A DNA stretch of 35,094 nucleotides from Pseudomonadota bacterium (lineage in GTDB: Bacteria; Pseudomonadota; Alphaproteobacteria; Rhizobiales; Rhizobiaceae): NCBI GenBank assembly GCA_023451735.1, contig JAEXYH010000016.1:1-35094 (forward strand). The letters run 5' to 3'. Below are positions 1 through 8,575 of the stretch, piece after piece. The position numbers were made by a program, and so were the translations under genes. The notes beneath the pieces are model-generated. The model did not search any database. It was given only the letters and a program-made list of their open reading frames with translations, and was not told the DNA's origin. The stretch's first letter is position 1. Every line of letters starts with the position of its first letter.

Positions 1-22
1 CTTCTCGATGGCGTAGTCGCGA

Positions 23-41
23 CATTCGGAAAAGCCGAATG
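23..41 (+). other. Short hairpin upstream of the tRNA
   Basis: CATTCGG at 23-29 pairs perfectly with CCGAATG at 35-41 around a 5-base loop. No T-run follows, and the stem ends 7 bases before the mature tRNA. It is more likely an RNA-processing structure in a longer tRNA or rRNA transcript than a terminator. Confidence 0.4.
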
Positions 42-48
42 CGCTTGG

Positions 49-125
<77 letters not shown>

Positions 126-555
126 AAATCCTTCCAAAATCACATGACAGATCGAAGTTATCGTTGGCGAGAAGATTTCATCTTCCCTGGCGATCCTGGC
201 GCGTCCCCTTACCGACCATAACCTGAACGCCCCAGCTGCAAATCATCACAACCCAAACAAAGTCCCAATCAAAAAACACTCCGTCGATCCCCCGCTCTGG
301 CGTTCGCAAGAACGGCTCACAGCGTTTCGCTTCGCTTGATATAGTTTTCCCTGCCGAAAGCCGTGCAGGCGCGATCCGCGGCAAACTGTTTCGCATGGCA
401 TTGCGATGGAGCGCTTGGCGCGGCGTTGGCAGCCTTTTTGTCGAGCTCTAATCGGCGTAACCTTTCTTAACGTGACGACACACCGGCAAGGCGCATGGCC
501 GCTACTCTTCCTTTTGTCATCTGCAGTTCCTGCGGATCAAACGGAAGGGTGTTTC
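126..555. other. Gap between the tRNA and the efflux operon
   Basis: There is no convincing gene here. Frames at 178-396 (minus) and 406-555 (plus, in frame with the adaptor) lack a good ribosome binding site or a family match. A small hairpin, GAAGAT/ATCTTC, lies at 171-185 and a CGTTC-GCAA-GAACG stem at 301-314; neither has a T-run. The efflux operon promoter must lie here, but I cannot pick a -35/-10 pair with confidence. An 11-base copy of the tRNA anticodon arm occurs at 217-227 and is probably chance. Confidence 0.5.
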
Positions 556-1785
556 ATGGACGGGATATCCCGATCAGTGCTGCCGCAACTGCGGCTCGTT
601 GTCACGGCGCTGATGCTCTGGCTTGTTTTTCTCTCCGCGTCACAGGCTGAAAGCCAGGCGCGGGTCACAGTGGTCGTCGCCCGGCAAGGCGAGGTTACGG
701 AGAAGATCCCTGTCGTCGGTTCGCTCGTTGCCAGAGAAGAGGTGGAGGTCCAACCCTTCATTCATGGGCGGGTGATCGAGCATATACTTGCGGAGGTGGG
801 GCAGCGGGTCGAGAGGGGACAGCCGCTTGCCCTGATCGACACGACCGAAGCGCGAATGCTGCTCGACAAGAATTCGGTGAGCATGCTGCGGGCACGAGCT
901 GCCGCCGAGGTGGAAGGCAGCAGGCTCGATGTGGCGGCGGTAAGCGAGGCGGAAGCGCGCAAGGCGTTTGAGCGCAGCCGAGCATTGCAGCCGAAGGGCG
1001 CCGTATCGCAGCAGCTTCTCGACGAGCATGAAAATTCCCACGCCCGTGCGGTGGCGGAACTGCGGCTTGCGCGCCAGTCGCTGGCGCTGGCAGAAGCAGA
1101 TGCCGAACTGATCGCCCGCGAGCGAAAGGAAATCGAACTAACCATTGATCGCAGTACAGTTAGGGCGCCGGAGGCTGGGCTGGTGCTCAGGCGGACAGCC
1201 CGCATCGGTGCGATGACTTCGGCATCCGCCAGTCCGCTGTTCGTCATAGCGAAGGATGCCGCCATCGAGTTTTCCACCCAGGTGACAGAAATGAACTTCC
1301 TGCGGCTCGATCACGGCATGCGCGCGCAGGTCAGCCTGCCGGGATTTACAGGCCTGCTTGGCGGCACATTGCGGCTGAATGCAGCACAGATCGATCCGCT
1401 TACGCGCAGCGGCGAGGTGCGTATCGAGCTTGATGAAGCGAATGGGCTGAAGCCCGGTGTCTTCGCGCGAGGCAGCATCAACGCCCCGGCACGGCGCAAT
1501 ATCCTTCTGCCCGGCAGCGCAGTGAATACCGCAAGCGGGGCAAGCAATGTCTTCGTGGTCAAGGATGGTGTTGTGGACCGGCGTGACGTGACCGTGGGTG
1601 TCCGGCAGGACGGTTTCGTCGAAATCATAGATGGCGTCAGCGATGGCGAGATGATCGTGCTGAAATCCGGTGGGTTTCTGAAAGCCCAGGAAAAGGTTCG
1701 TCCTGTTCTCGCAATCTCCGATCGGCCGGCGGCGGATCACATCGCCTCTGTTTTGGCCGTCGATGGCACGGAGATTTCGCGATGA
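556..1785 (+). CDS. RND efflux periplasmic adaptor (HlyD/MexE family)
   Basis: This is a membrane-fusion protein that links an inner-membrane RND pump to an outer-membrane channel. At 409 residues it has the usual family length. A signal peptide spans about residues 1-31, ending SASQA. A lipoyl half (VQPFIHGRVIEHILAEVGQRVERGQPL) is followed by a long alpha-helical hairpin rich in Ala, Glu and Arg, the second lipoyl half (TVRAPEAGLVLRR), and the beta-barrel and membrane-proximal domains. The frame is open from 406, but the ATG at 556 is preferred because GGAAGGG lies 7 bases before it and the signal peptide begins there. The stop overlaps the next start by 4 bases (ATGA), so the two genes are translationally coupled. 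No TolC-type channel gene is present, so a channel encoded elsewhere is presumably used. The substrate is unknown. Confidence 0.9.
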   Translation: MDGISRSVLPQLRLVVTALMLWLVFLSASQAESQARVTVVVARQGEVTEKIPVVGSLVAREEVEVQPFIHGRVIEHILAEVGQRVERGQPLALIDTTEARMLLDKNSVSMLRARAAAEVEGSRLDVAAVSEAEARKAFERSRALQPKGAVSQQLLDEHENSHARAVAELRLARQSLALAEADAELIARERKEIELTIDRSTVRAPEAGLVLRRTARIGAMTSASASPLFVIAKDAAIEFSTQVTEMNFLRLDHGMRAQVSLPGFTGLLGGTLRLNAAQIDPLTRSGEVRIELDEANGLKPGVFARGSINAPARRNILLPGSAVNTASGASNVFVVKDGVVDRRDVTVGVRQDGFVEIIDGVSDGEMIVLKSGGFLKAQEKVRPVLAISDRPAADHIASVLAVDGTEISR

Positions 1786-4700
1786 ACGGCAATATCTCGG
1801 CCTGGGCGATCCGCAATCCGCTTCCCTCCATCCTGCTTTTCGTGATCCTGACGGTCGTCGGCCTCTACAGTTTTGCCCGGTTGCCGATCACCTATTTTCC
1901 GACGATCATCACGCCTGCCGTGAAAATAACAGTCGAACAATCGGGTGCCACGCCGGTCGAACTGGAAACCGAAGTCACGCGGCTCGTCGAAAATGCGATC
2001 GCGTCGCTTCCGGCCATCAAGGAGCTGTCCTCCACGATCGGCGAAGGGCGTTCCGTCACCACGGTCGAATTCGAACTCGGCCTTGTTTCGCCCGATCGCG
2101 CAATGAACGATGTGCGCGATGTCGTCGCGAGGATAAGGGGCGATCTGCCGGGAACTATCGACGAGCCGATCATCGAGCGGATCGAGGAGGAAGCGCAGTC
2201 CATCGTGACCTATGCTGTCTCCAGTCAGGAGATGACCGTGGCCGAACTTTCCTGGTTCATCAATGACACCGTAATGCGCGATCTGCAGGGTCTGTCCGGT
2301 GTCGGGCGTATCGAGCGGATCGGTGGTGCCGACCGTGAGATCCATGTCGAACTCGACGCTGACCGGCTGCAGGCCCTCTCGCTTTCAGTAAATTCGGTGA
2401 ACGAAACGATCATGGAGAGCCAGCTGGACCGGTCCGGCGGGCGCAGCGACATGGAAGGCCGCGAACAGGTGCTGACCACCGCCGCAGCCGCGAGTACCGT
2501 CGCGGCGCTCGCAGAAACGCGGCTTTCGCTTACGGGCGAAAATTCCGTGCGGCTATCGGACGTTGCGAATGTGAGTGATACGTTCACCGAACCGCGCGCT
2601 TTCGCGACCCTGAATGGTGCGGATGTCGTCGGTTTCTCCGTCTATCGCTCGCAGGGTGCAAGCGACGTGACTGTCGCGAAAGATGTGGCGGGAGCAGTCG
2701 AAAAACTGGGTCTCAGTCATCCCGACCTTCGCTTCCAGATTGTTGATGACACCGTTTCCTATACGGAAGGAAATTACACATCGGCGATAAATACGCTGCT
2801 TGAAGGCGCGGCACTCTCTATCGTCGTCGTCTTCCTGTTCCTGCGCGATTGGCGCGCCACGCTGGTCGCGGCCGTTGCCTTGCCCTTGTCGGTCATCCCG
2901 ACATTCTTTGCCATCGATCTTCTGGGCTTCTCGCTCAATATCCTCAGTCTGCTGGCAATAACGCTGGTGACAGGCATTCTGGTCGATGATGCCATCGTCG
3001 AGATCGAGAATGTCGTCCGGCACCGCAACATGGGCAAGTCCGCCTATCGCGCGGCACTTGATGCCTCCGACGAAATCGGTCTTGCGGTGATTGCAATTTC
3101 GGCAACGATTATCGCCGTCTTCGCGCCCGTCGGTTTGATGAGCGGCGTTGTCGGACTTTACTTCCGGGAATTCGGCCTGACGGTGGCGATCGCAGTGTTC
3201 TTCTCGCTGCTGGTTGCGCGGCTTATAACGCCTGTCATGGCAGCTTATATCATGACAACCGCTCCCGCGGTTGAACCAAAGCAAGGAAAACTGTCCCTCG
3301 TATACGAGGCTTTGTTGCGGCAGACCCTGCGGTGGAAATGGGCGACGGTCATATCCGCATTCGTCCTATTCGCCTTGGCGATGACTTCGCTCATGTCTGT
3401 GCCGACGACTTTCCTTCCGCAGGAGGATACAGGGCGTTTGACACTGACTGTCGAATTGCCGCCAGGCTCCACCCTCAATGAGACCCGCGGGCTCACCGAC
3501 ATGATCGCGTCCACGATCGGTCAGGTCGATGAAGTTGAGGGTGTGCTGGTCCGCGCCGGATCGAGCATGAGCGGCCAGCAGGATGTGCGTTATGCCGTAG
3601 TCTCTGTCGACCTCGCGCACAAGGTTGAGCGGAACCGGTCTTCTTTCGCGATCGAAGCGGAACTCGAAAAGGCGTTGATTGATATGCCCGATGTCCGTCT
3701 TCGCTTCCTCAATGATCGTGGTGGCCGCGACATATCCTTCTCTGTGCTGGGCAATGACGGGGATGCGGTGCAGAAGGCGACCGACGGGATCCTGCGCGAG
3801 ATGGCAGAAGACGGCAGTTTCGTCGGCCCCTCGAGCGATAATACCGCGATGCGGCCGGAGCTTCGTATGACGGTCGATACGGACAAGGCGGCAACGCTCG
3901 GGGTATCCACTGCAGCCATTGCCAGCACGATGCGGATCTCGACGATTGGCGATGTCGATGCACGCCTGGCGAATTTCGTCGAGGGCTCACGCCAGATCCC
4001 GGTCCGCGTGGTTCTTGATCGGGCCGCGCGGGGTCGATTGCCGGTCTTTGAAACGCTGAGCGTTCCTGCCGCAAATGGCGCACAGTTGCCGCTGTCTGCG
4101 GTTGCCGCAATCAGCTTCGACGAGACTATCGCGGCGATCGATCGCTTCGACCGTCAGCGCCGGATCGAGATTGGTGCGGATATGGCCAATGGCTTGACGT
4201 CCGGCCAGGGGCTTGAGCGCCTGATGCAGCTTCAGAGCGTAAAGAACCTGCCTGACGGCGTGCGTGTCCAGGCAACCGGCGATTCCGATACCGAAGGCGA
4301 GATATTCGAAAGCTTCGCGGTCGCCATGGGCGGAGGCATCATGCTGGTGCTTATCGTCCTCATCCTGCTTTTCAGAAGCCTATTGTCGCCCTGGACCATT
4401 CTGGCATCCCTGCCGCTCTCGATTGGCGGCGTCGTTGCTGCTCTTCTCCTGAGTGGATACCCGATATCCCTGCCTGTCGTGATCGGCATCCTGATGCTGA
4501 TGGGGATCGTCACCAAGAATGCGATCATGCTGGTCGATTTCGCCATCGAGCGGGAAGCGCACGGGCTTTCCCGATGCGAAGCGGTCGTCGAGGCATGCCG
4601 TGAGCGGGTGCGCCCGATCATCATGACAACGCTTGCGATGGTGGGCGGCATGTTGCCCTCGGCCTTCGGCATCGGAGAAGGAGGAGAGTTTCGGGCGCCT

Positions 4701-4865
4701 ATGGCAATCGCGGTGATCGGCGGGCTGCTGGTTTCCACCATCCTCTCGCTGATCGTGATCCCGTCATTGCACCTGATCGTCTCAGGCGCCGGAAATTACA
4801 TCAGTCGGATCTTCCTGCCTTTTCTTCAGTCGGACGAGGCGGACTTGGAAGAAATCCGGCGATAA
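1782..4865 (+). CDS. RND efflux pump, inner-membrane permease (AcrB/MexF-like)
   Basis: This is a proton-driven multidrug or solute exporter of the resistance-nodulation-division superfamily, 1027 residues and full length. It has the expected two-fold layout: TM1 near residues 10-30, a large periplasmic porter loop, a block of TM helices about 335-490, a second large loop, and TM helices from about 855. The proton-relay acidic pair of TM4 is seen in LVDDAIVEIENV, and the TM10 lysine in GIVTKNAIMLVDF. It overlaps the adaptor gene by 4 bases. The two-gene adaptor-pump order is standard. The exact substrate class cannot be read from the sequence. A strong terminator follows within 50 bases. Confidence 0.95.
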   Translation: MNGNISAWAIRNPLPSILLFVILTVVGLYSFARLPITYFPTIITPAVKITVEQSGATPVELETEVTRLVENAIASLPAIKELSSTIGEGRSVTTVEFELGLVSPDRAMNDVRDVVARIRGDLPGTIDEPIIERIEEEAQSIVTYAVSSQEMTVAELSWFINDTVMRDLQGLSGVGRIERIGGADREIHVELDADRLQALSLSVNSVNETIMESQLDRSGGRSDMEGREQVLTTAAAASTVAALAETRLSLTGENSVRLSDVANVSDTFTEPRAFATLNGADVVGFSVYRSQGASDVTVAKDVAGAVEKLGLSHPDLRFQIVDDTVSYTEGNYTSAINTLLEGAALSIVVVFLFLRDWRATLVAAVALPLSVIPTFFAIDLLGFSLNILSLLAITLVTGILVDDAIVEIENVVRHRNMGKSAYRAALDASDEIGLAVIAISATIIAVFAPVGLMSGVVGLYFREFGLTVAIAVFFSLLVARLITPVMAAYIMTTAPAVEPKQGKLSLVYEALLRQTLRWKWATVISAFVLFALAMTSLMSVPTTFLPQEDTGRLTLTVELPPGSTLNETRGLTDMIASTIGQVDEVEGVLVRAGSSMSGQQDVRYAVVSVDLAHKVERNRSSFAIEAELEKALIDMPDVRLRFLNDRGGRDISFSVLGNDGDAVQKATDGILREMAEDGSFVGPSSDNTAMRPELRMTVDTDKAATLGVSTAAIASTMRISTIGDVDARLANFVEGSRQIPVRVVLDRAARGRLPVFETLSVPAANGAQLPLSAVAAISFDETIAAIDRFDRQRRIEIGADMANGLTSGQGLERLMQLQSVKNLPDGVRVQATGDSDTEGEIFESFAVAMGGGIMLVLIVLILLFRSLLSPWTILASLPLSIGGVVAALLLSGYPISLPVVIGILMLMGIVTKNAIMLVDFAIEREAHGLSRCEAVVEACRERVRPIIMTTLAMVGGMLPSAFGIGEGGEFRAPMAIAVIGGLLVSTILSLIVIPSLHLIVSGAGNYISRIFLPFLQSDEADLEEIRR

Positions 4866-4910
4866 GCGCGCCATTAATCCGCGGCCCCCAGGCCGATCCC
4901 CGGCGCGCTT

Positions 4911-4944
4911 TGACGGGGCCAGCTTCCGCAGGCTGGCCCCGTCA
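4911..4944 (+). terminator. Rho-independent terminator of the efflux operon
   Basis: TGACGGGGCCAGC at 4911-4923 pairs perfectly over 13 bp with 4932-4944 around an 8-base loop. It is followed by TCCGTTTTCGTTT on the plus strand. A weaker outer stem (AAGCGCGCC/GGCGCGCTT) precedes it. It lies 46 bases after the pump stop codon. Confidence 0.85.
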
Positions 4945-5153
4945 TCCGTTTTCGTTTCATTTGACGGCAGGCATATCCTTCAAGGACGAAAGTCCGTGAA
5001 CGAAGCCGTCTGCTGCGAGACCTTTTTGGCGGCCGCCTGTTTCTCTTCGGCATATAAAACTGAGCAAATGGACATGCACTGCGAGCGGGAAACACGGGTT
5101 TCTTCGTCAACGACCGGCATGCCGTCAGCCTGGAAAATCCTCGACAGGCATTG

Positions 5154-5270
5154 TCAGTAACTGCGATCAACCAAAAGCATCAGGATGATGGGGCCGCCGA
5201 GAAGGGCACCGACCAGAATAGCCGATATCAGTAGCTGGAAAACGAGACGCGAGAGGGGGCTCCTGACCAT
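5154..5270 (-). CDS. Small single-pass membrane protein, 38 residues
   Basis: I do not recognise this protein. The frame encodes 38 residues starting MVRSPLSRLVFQLLIS and ending LLVDRSY. It has a short basic N-terminus, then a hydrophobic stretch of about 25 residues (9-34) that fits one membrane helix, with a GALLGG small-residue face, and a short polar tail. The start is supported by a near-ideal Shine-Dalgarno (GGAGG, 7 bases before the ATG at 5270). The arginine-rich N-terminus would predict the tail faces the periplasm. It lies 137 bases downstream of the acyl-carrier-protein gene on the same strand and could share its transcript. It is small enough to be missed by automatic gene calling. 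Coding status is inferred from the ribosome binding site and hydrophobicity alone. Confidence 0.6.
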   Translation of the reverse strand: MVRSPLSRLVFQLLISAILVGALLGGPIILMLLVDRSY

Positions 5271-5407
5271 TCAGAGCCTCCGATGTCGGATGGAAAACGA
5301 TTTTTTGCGCGCGGCCTCAGAAGGTGATGCCTCGTCGCGCAACCGCCCAGCTCTCCGAACGCGCGAGAATCTGCCGTTTCGTCCGCTATGACGCTTCAAG
5401 GACACGA

Positions 5408-5692
5408 TCAGGGTCGAGAATTCGTACGGCTCTGCAGATGTCCGATGACGTCGCCGACCGTCAGAAAACGGTCGGCAGCGTTGTCGTCGATCTTGAAGCC
5501 GAATTCTTCCTCGAAGACCATCACCATCTCGGTGATCTCAAGCGAGTCGGCCCCCAGATCGCGCGACAGGCTTGCCTCCTCGACGACAAGCTCAAGGGGG
5601 AGGTCGAGATAGGTCGCGATAAGGCCTTTGACCCTGTCGCTCAGGTCTTGGCTTATAGGCTTGTGTGAACCGGCGTGAAGTCGAGTTTGCAT
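5408..5692 (-). CDS. Acyl carrier protein paralogue
   Basis: This is a 94-residue acidic four-helix carrier protein. The phosphopantetheine site is seen as LGADSLEI, with Ser50 as the attachment residue. The core (LSDRVKGLIATYLDLP ... MVFEEEFGFKIDD) is typical of type II ACPs, but the first 12 residues are an extra polar tail. It is not the long-chain AcpXL type, whose site and length differ. Its neighbour is a PAP2-type membrane phosphatase 97 bases upstream on the same strand, which hints at a lipid or lipid A role rather than bulk fatty-acid synthesis, whose ACP normally sits beside fabF. The ribosome binding site is weak (AAGAG). Confidence 0.88.
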   Translation of the reverse strand: MQTRLHAGSHKPISQDLSDRVKGLIATYLDLPLELVVEEASLSRDLGADSLEITEMVMVFEEEFGFKIDDNAADRFLTVGDVIGHLQSRTNSRP

Positions 5693-5740
5693 GTTGGTCA
5701 GCTCTTTTTTGGTTGTGATAGGGGTAAGTCCTTGCTCGAA

Positions 5741-5757
5741 AGCCCGCGCTGCGGGCT
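5741..5757 (-). terminator. Hairpin between phosphatase and ACP genes
   Basis: AGCCCGC at 5741-5747 pairs with GCGGGCT at 5751-5757 around a 3-base loop. On the minus strand the stem is followed by TTTCG, a weak T-run. It may attenuate read-through from the phosphatase into the ACP gene. Confidence 0.45.
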
Positions 5758-5789
5758 ACCGTCGCCCGAGCGGAACGGCCGGCTTCTCA

Positions 5790-6557
5790 TCAGGTGCGCG
5801 GGAAAGCGATGCCGGTGGCGTTTGTCCGCTGGGCAAACCGCGGCCGTCGTCTCTTCAGGAAAAGCCTGTGCCATCGGATTTGGCGTAGCAACAAATCGGC
5901 GGCGAGCATCACGACGGTGACAATGAGCATCGAAAGCACGACATCCGACAGATAATGGCCGCCGAACAGGATGCGATTGAAGGACAATGAAATCACAAGC
6001 ACGCCGAGCGTGATCTGCACGATCCTGCGCATCATTATTCGCCTTGCCGGGATAAGGTAGATGAGTGACATCATTGCCATCGCACCAGCCGCCTCTCCTG
6101 ACGTAAAGGAGCAGTTCGACGCGCAGGCCAGGGAGAATTCCCATGCTGCGGAAAGGGGGTGATCTCCCCCTAAGCCAAGTGTGTCGCGTGGCCTGGCTCT
6201 TCCGAACGTATCCTTCAGGAACATGTTGACGATGAGCCCGACGCCCACGCCATAGGTGATCAGCGGAACAAGCGCGCGCCCGAGACCGACACCAACCGCA
6301 CTCCTCAGGCGACGCGACGCCAACAGGGCCATCGAGGCGCCGATGACGAGACTGCCCACCCAGAAATTTGCCTGCCGGAGTGTCTGCAGCAATCCGTTGT
6401 GCTTCAGCGGAAACTGCTCGCCGTCAAAGAAATAGCGTGAGACCGCCATATCGATCGAGGGATTGAGATAGAACGCCACGCTCATCACTATCGTCATCGT
6501 CAGTACGAGCGAAAGATGGAGGCCTGCCTGCCTGCTGTTCGGGATCGATGACGTCAT
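5790..6557 (-). CDS. PAP2-superfamily membrane phosphatase
   Basis: This is an integral membrane phosphatase of the type-2 phosphatidic acid phosphatase fold, 255 residues with about six hydrophobic segments. The three signature blocks are present: KDTFGRARP at 115-123, SFTSGEAAG at 150-158 and FNRILFGGHYLSD at 193-205 (Arg195, His201, Asp205). The second block usually reads PSGH; here the His position is Glu (SGEA), so the usual proton donor is missing or replaced. The third block has Asn for the usual Ser before Arg195. Family members dephosphorylate phosphatidate, undecaprenyl pyrophosphate or lipid A. A lipid A phosphatase role is possible given the ACP neighbour, but it is not shown. The C-terminus is strongly basic. 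GGAGC precedes the ATG. Confidence 0.82.
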   Translation of the reverse strand: MTSSIPNSRQAGLHLSLVLTMTIVMSVAFYLNPSIDMAVSRYFFDGEQFPLKHNGLLQTLRQANFWVGSLVIGASMALLASRRLRSAVGVGLGRALVPLITYGVGVGLIVNMFLKDTFGRARPRDTLGLGGDHPLSAAWEFSLACASNCSFTSGEAAGAMAMMSLIYLIPARRIMMRRIVQITLGVLVISLSFNRILFGGHYLSDVVLSMLIVTVVMLAADLLLRQIRWHRLFLKRRRPRFAQRTNATGIAFPRT

Positions 6558-6610
6558 AGACTTGCTCCGAGGTTTCGGGGCAAGCCTAATATCGGCGCCT
6601 GGGCCGGTTC

Positions 6611-6630
6611 ATTTCGTCTTATTTCGTATT
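6611..6630 (+). promoter_or_regulatory. Tandem 10-bp repeat, candidate response-regulator site
   Basis: ATTTCGTCTT at 6611-6620 is followed immediately by ATTTCGTATT at 6621-6630, with 9 of 10 bases identical. Two direct repeats spaced one helical turn are typical of OmpR/PhoB-family binding. It lies in the divergent region between the phosphatase gene and the response regulator. Autoregulation is inferred. Confidence 0.5.
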
Positions 6631-6737
6631 GTTGCACACTCTGAGACAAGGCTCTGCGCGCATATAGCTATCGGGCGAAAGATCAAATTGCGGCTGCGCG
6701 TGGTGGATGCGACCTCGACCGCTTTCCAAGCTTTGCA

Positions 6738-6749
6738 ACAAAACTTAAT
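6738..6749 (+). promoter_or_regulatory. Shared 12-base promoter element, copy 1
   Basis: ACAAAACTTAAT here is repeated exactly at 8619-8630. This copy ends 68 bases before the response-regulator start and the other ends 44 bases before the kinase start. Two identical copies upstream of the two halves of one signalling pair suggest a common regulator or promoter element. The role is inferred. Confidence 0.4.
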
Positions 6750-6817
6750 AAAGCGAAACATATGCTGTCCGGCCGGCATGCGAAACGCGTGATGTCAGGC
6801 GAGCGAGGATAACAGCC

Positions 6818-7540
6818 GTGCAAGCAAACTCAGCCAATGCGAAAATTCTGATTGTCGAGGACGACCCCGAAATCGGCAAGCTGCTCGCACTGGCTATTCA
6901 GGAAAACGGCATGGTGGCGACCGTTGCTGAAGACGGGCATGTGATGAATGCCCTGCTGCGCAACAATGAATTTGATCTCATCATCCTGGATGTTATGCTG
7001 CCAGGAGAAGATGGCCTGAGCATCTGCCGGCGGATACGTTCGGAAAAGACGACACCGATCATCCTTTTGACCGCGCTTGGCGAGGAAGTCGATCGTATCG
7101 TCGGGCTGGAAGTCGGGGCGGACGACTATGTCACCAAGCCGTTCAGCCCTCGCGAAGTCGTGGCCCGTATCCGCAGCCTGCTTCGGCGCGCCTCCTATGG
7201 CCTGGTGAATACCGCGGTTCAGCGTAAACTCCGTTTCGAGGGCTGGCAGATCGATCCGTTGCGCCGCCAGTTGCACGATCCGAGCAACGCCCGGGTTGCG
7301 GTGACGACGACGGAATTCGACCTGCTGCTGGCCTTTTGCCGCAATCCCGGCCGCGTCATCACGCGCGAGGAGCTTCTTTCGCTCACCCATACGGGTCTTG
7401 CAGGTCCGATCGAGCGCAGCGTCGACGTTCATATCAGTCGTCTCAGGCAGAAGATCGAGGCGGATCCGAAGAACCCCGTCCTGCTGCAGACCGTGAGGCT
7501 CGGTGGCTACATGTTCACCGCGAATGTCGAGCAGGCCTGA
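6818..7540 (+). CDS. OmpR-family DNA-binding response regulator
   Basis: This is the output half of a two-component system, 240 residues. The receiver domain (about 9-122) has the acidic pocket EDD at 14-16, the phosphorylation site Asp58 in LIILDVMLPGEDG, Thr85 and Lys107 in DDYVTKPF. A winged-helix trans_reg_C domain follows from about 140 (TTEFDLLLAFCRNPGRVITREEL ... SVDVHISRLRQKIE). The start is GTG at 6818, with AGGA in place upstream and no in-frame ATG before residue 32. Its probable partner is the histidine kinase at 8675, beyond the opposed MipA gene. A tandem 10-bp repeat upstream fits autoregulation. The signal sensed is unknown. Confidence 0.94.
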   Translation: MQANSANAKILIVEDDPEIGKLLALAIQENGMVATVAEDGHVMNALLRNNEFDLIILDVMLPGEDGLSICRRIRSEKTTPIILLTALGEEVDRIVGLEVGADDYVTKPFSPREVVARIRSLLRRASYGLVNTAVQRKLRFEGWQIDPLRRQLHDPSNARVAVTTTEFDLLLAFCRNPGRVITREELLSLTHTGLAGPIERSVDVHISRLRQKIEADPKNPVLLQTVRLGGYMFTANVEQA

Positions 7541-7581
7541 AAACTTGCGGCTGAAGAACAGGCGCGTTGTATCCAGCAAAA

Positions 7582-7604
7582 AAAGCCGGGCATTGCCCGG
7601 CTTT
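7582..7604 (-). terminator. Terminator between the response regulator and MipA genes
   Basis: AAAGCCGGGC at 7582-7591 pairs perfectly over 10 bp with GCCCGGCTTT at 7595-7604 around a 3-base loop. On the minus strand it is followed by a run of T, making a strong terminator for the MipA gene. On the plus strand the T-tail is only three bases, so it may act weakly for the regulator too. Confidence 0.88.
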
Positions 7605-7628
7605 CATCATATATGGTGCCTGTCGGTG

Positions 7629-8477
7629 TTAAAATTTGTAACCGACGAACAGAGAGGCGGAAGGCTGTGTTTTTTCTTCCACGATCGGACTGTCTGCGGC
7701 ATCGCCGGTCAGGAAGCCCACGCCTGCCTCGCCGCGAACAAGCCAGTTTTCGTTCAGCATGTAGATTGCAGAAGCCGAAACGTTGACGCGTTTCAGGCCG
7801 GCTTCCGCCTTGTATTCGGCAAGGCCGGATCTTGCCGCCTGGGCAGCGGTCACGCCGAAGTAGGATTCCATATGCTTGTCGTTGGCGACCACCGCTTCGA
7901 CGCCGGCACCGAGTATCAGCCGTTCCGTAACCGGCGCCTGGTACTCGGCCCCGAACGTACCGATCAAGCTCTCGCTGCCGCTGATCGTCTGGTCGATACT
8001 GGCATAGATCTCGAAGCCGTTCCAATTGTATGAAGCCTTGGCGCCGACGGTGGCAGCGAAGTCGATGTCGCCCAATCCTTCAAGCCGGTCCGCGTCGTCC
8101 TCGTCACGACCGCCCTCGTAACCAACCTTGGCCGCCAGCGCGAAACCTTCATGCTGAAGGGCCGTGACCGTCACGCCCGTCGGGTCGATCTCTAGCCATT
8201 CGCCATAGCTGAAGACCACGAATGGGACAGGCTGTACCTTGAAATCGCCGCTACCTTCGTATTCCGGCTCGTAGATCCCGCCGGCGCCGACGATGAGGCT
8301 CCAGTTCCGCTTCGGCTTCTCCTTGTTGAACCGCTCCTGGTCGAATTGCGGCTCTGGAGGCTGCTCTGAAAGGCTCGCGTCGGCGGCCAGTGTGGTCGAA
8401 GCCGTGCCGGCGATCGCGAGCGTGACATATAAGGCGCTGGCTAGAAGTCGCCGATCGGTCCGTTGGATAAAAGACAT
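7629..8477 (-). CDS. MipA/OmpV-family outer-membrane protein
   Basis: This is a beta-barrel outer-membrane protein, 282 residues. The signal peptide covers about 1-32 (hydrophobic ALYVTLAIAGTA, ending TTLAA). After a polar linker, the family opening motif is seen as VGAGGIYEPEYEGSGDFKVQPVPFVVFSYG. Alternating amphipathic strands follow, and the protein ends in an aromatic residue (LFVGYKF), as outer-membrane barrels do. MipA-type proteins are scaffolds or porin-like barrels whose exact role is poorly settled. GGAGC lies just before the ATG. The gene is opposed to, and sandwiched between, a response regulator and a histidine kinase, so it is a likely target of that system. Confidence 0.9.
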   Translation of the reverse strand: MSFIQRTDRRLLASALYVTLAIAGTASTTLAADASLSEQPPEPQFDQERFNKEKPKRNWSLIVGAGGIYEPEYEGSGDFKVQPVPFVVFSYGEWLEIDPTGVTVTALQHEGFALAAKVGYEGGRDEDDADRLEGLGDIDFAATVGAKASYNWNGFEIYASIDQTISGSESLIGTFGAEYQAPVTERLILGAGVEAVVANDKHMESYFGVTAAQAARSGLAEYKAEAGLKRVNVSASAIYMLNENWLVRGEAGVGFLTGDAADSPIVEEKTQPSASLFVGYKF

Positions 8478-8575
8478 AGGTGCTCCAGTGATTTGACACG
8501 GGCCCCACCTCGGAAGGCGAGCCGTGCTTGCAACACATCTGTCCTGTCATGGATGGAATTGGCGCAGCGTGTCTT

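Noticed and set aside
1..48. 5S rRNA 3' end left of the tRNA
   Set aside because: No 5S-like sequence is readable in the 48 bases; only a short hairpin is seen.
217..227. 11-base repeat of the tRNA anticodon arm (CATAACCTGAA), possible attachment site
   Set aside because: The match ends after 11 bases, there is no integrase gene nearby and the repeat is only about 130 bases away. It is too weak for an integration site.
406..555. 50-residue upstream extension of the adaptor protein
   Set aside because: It has no good ribosome binding site, and the signal peptide with GGAAGGG starts at 556.
5271..5407. 44-codon arginine-rich minus frame from a GTG, ending just before the small membrane protein
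   Set aside because: It has no ribosome binding site or recognisable domain, and Arg-rich composition is typical of off-frame GC-rich DNA.
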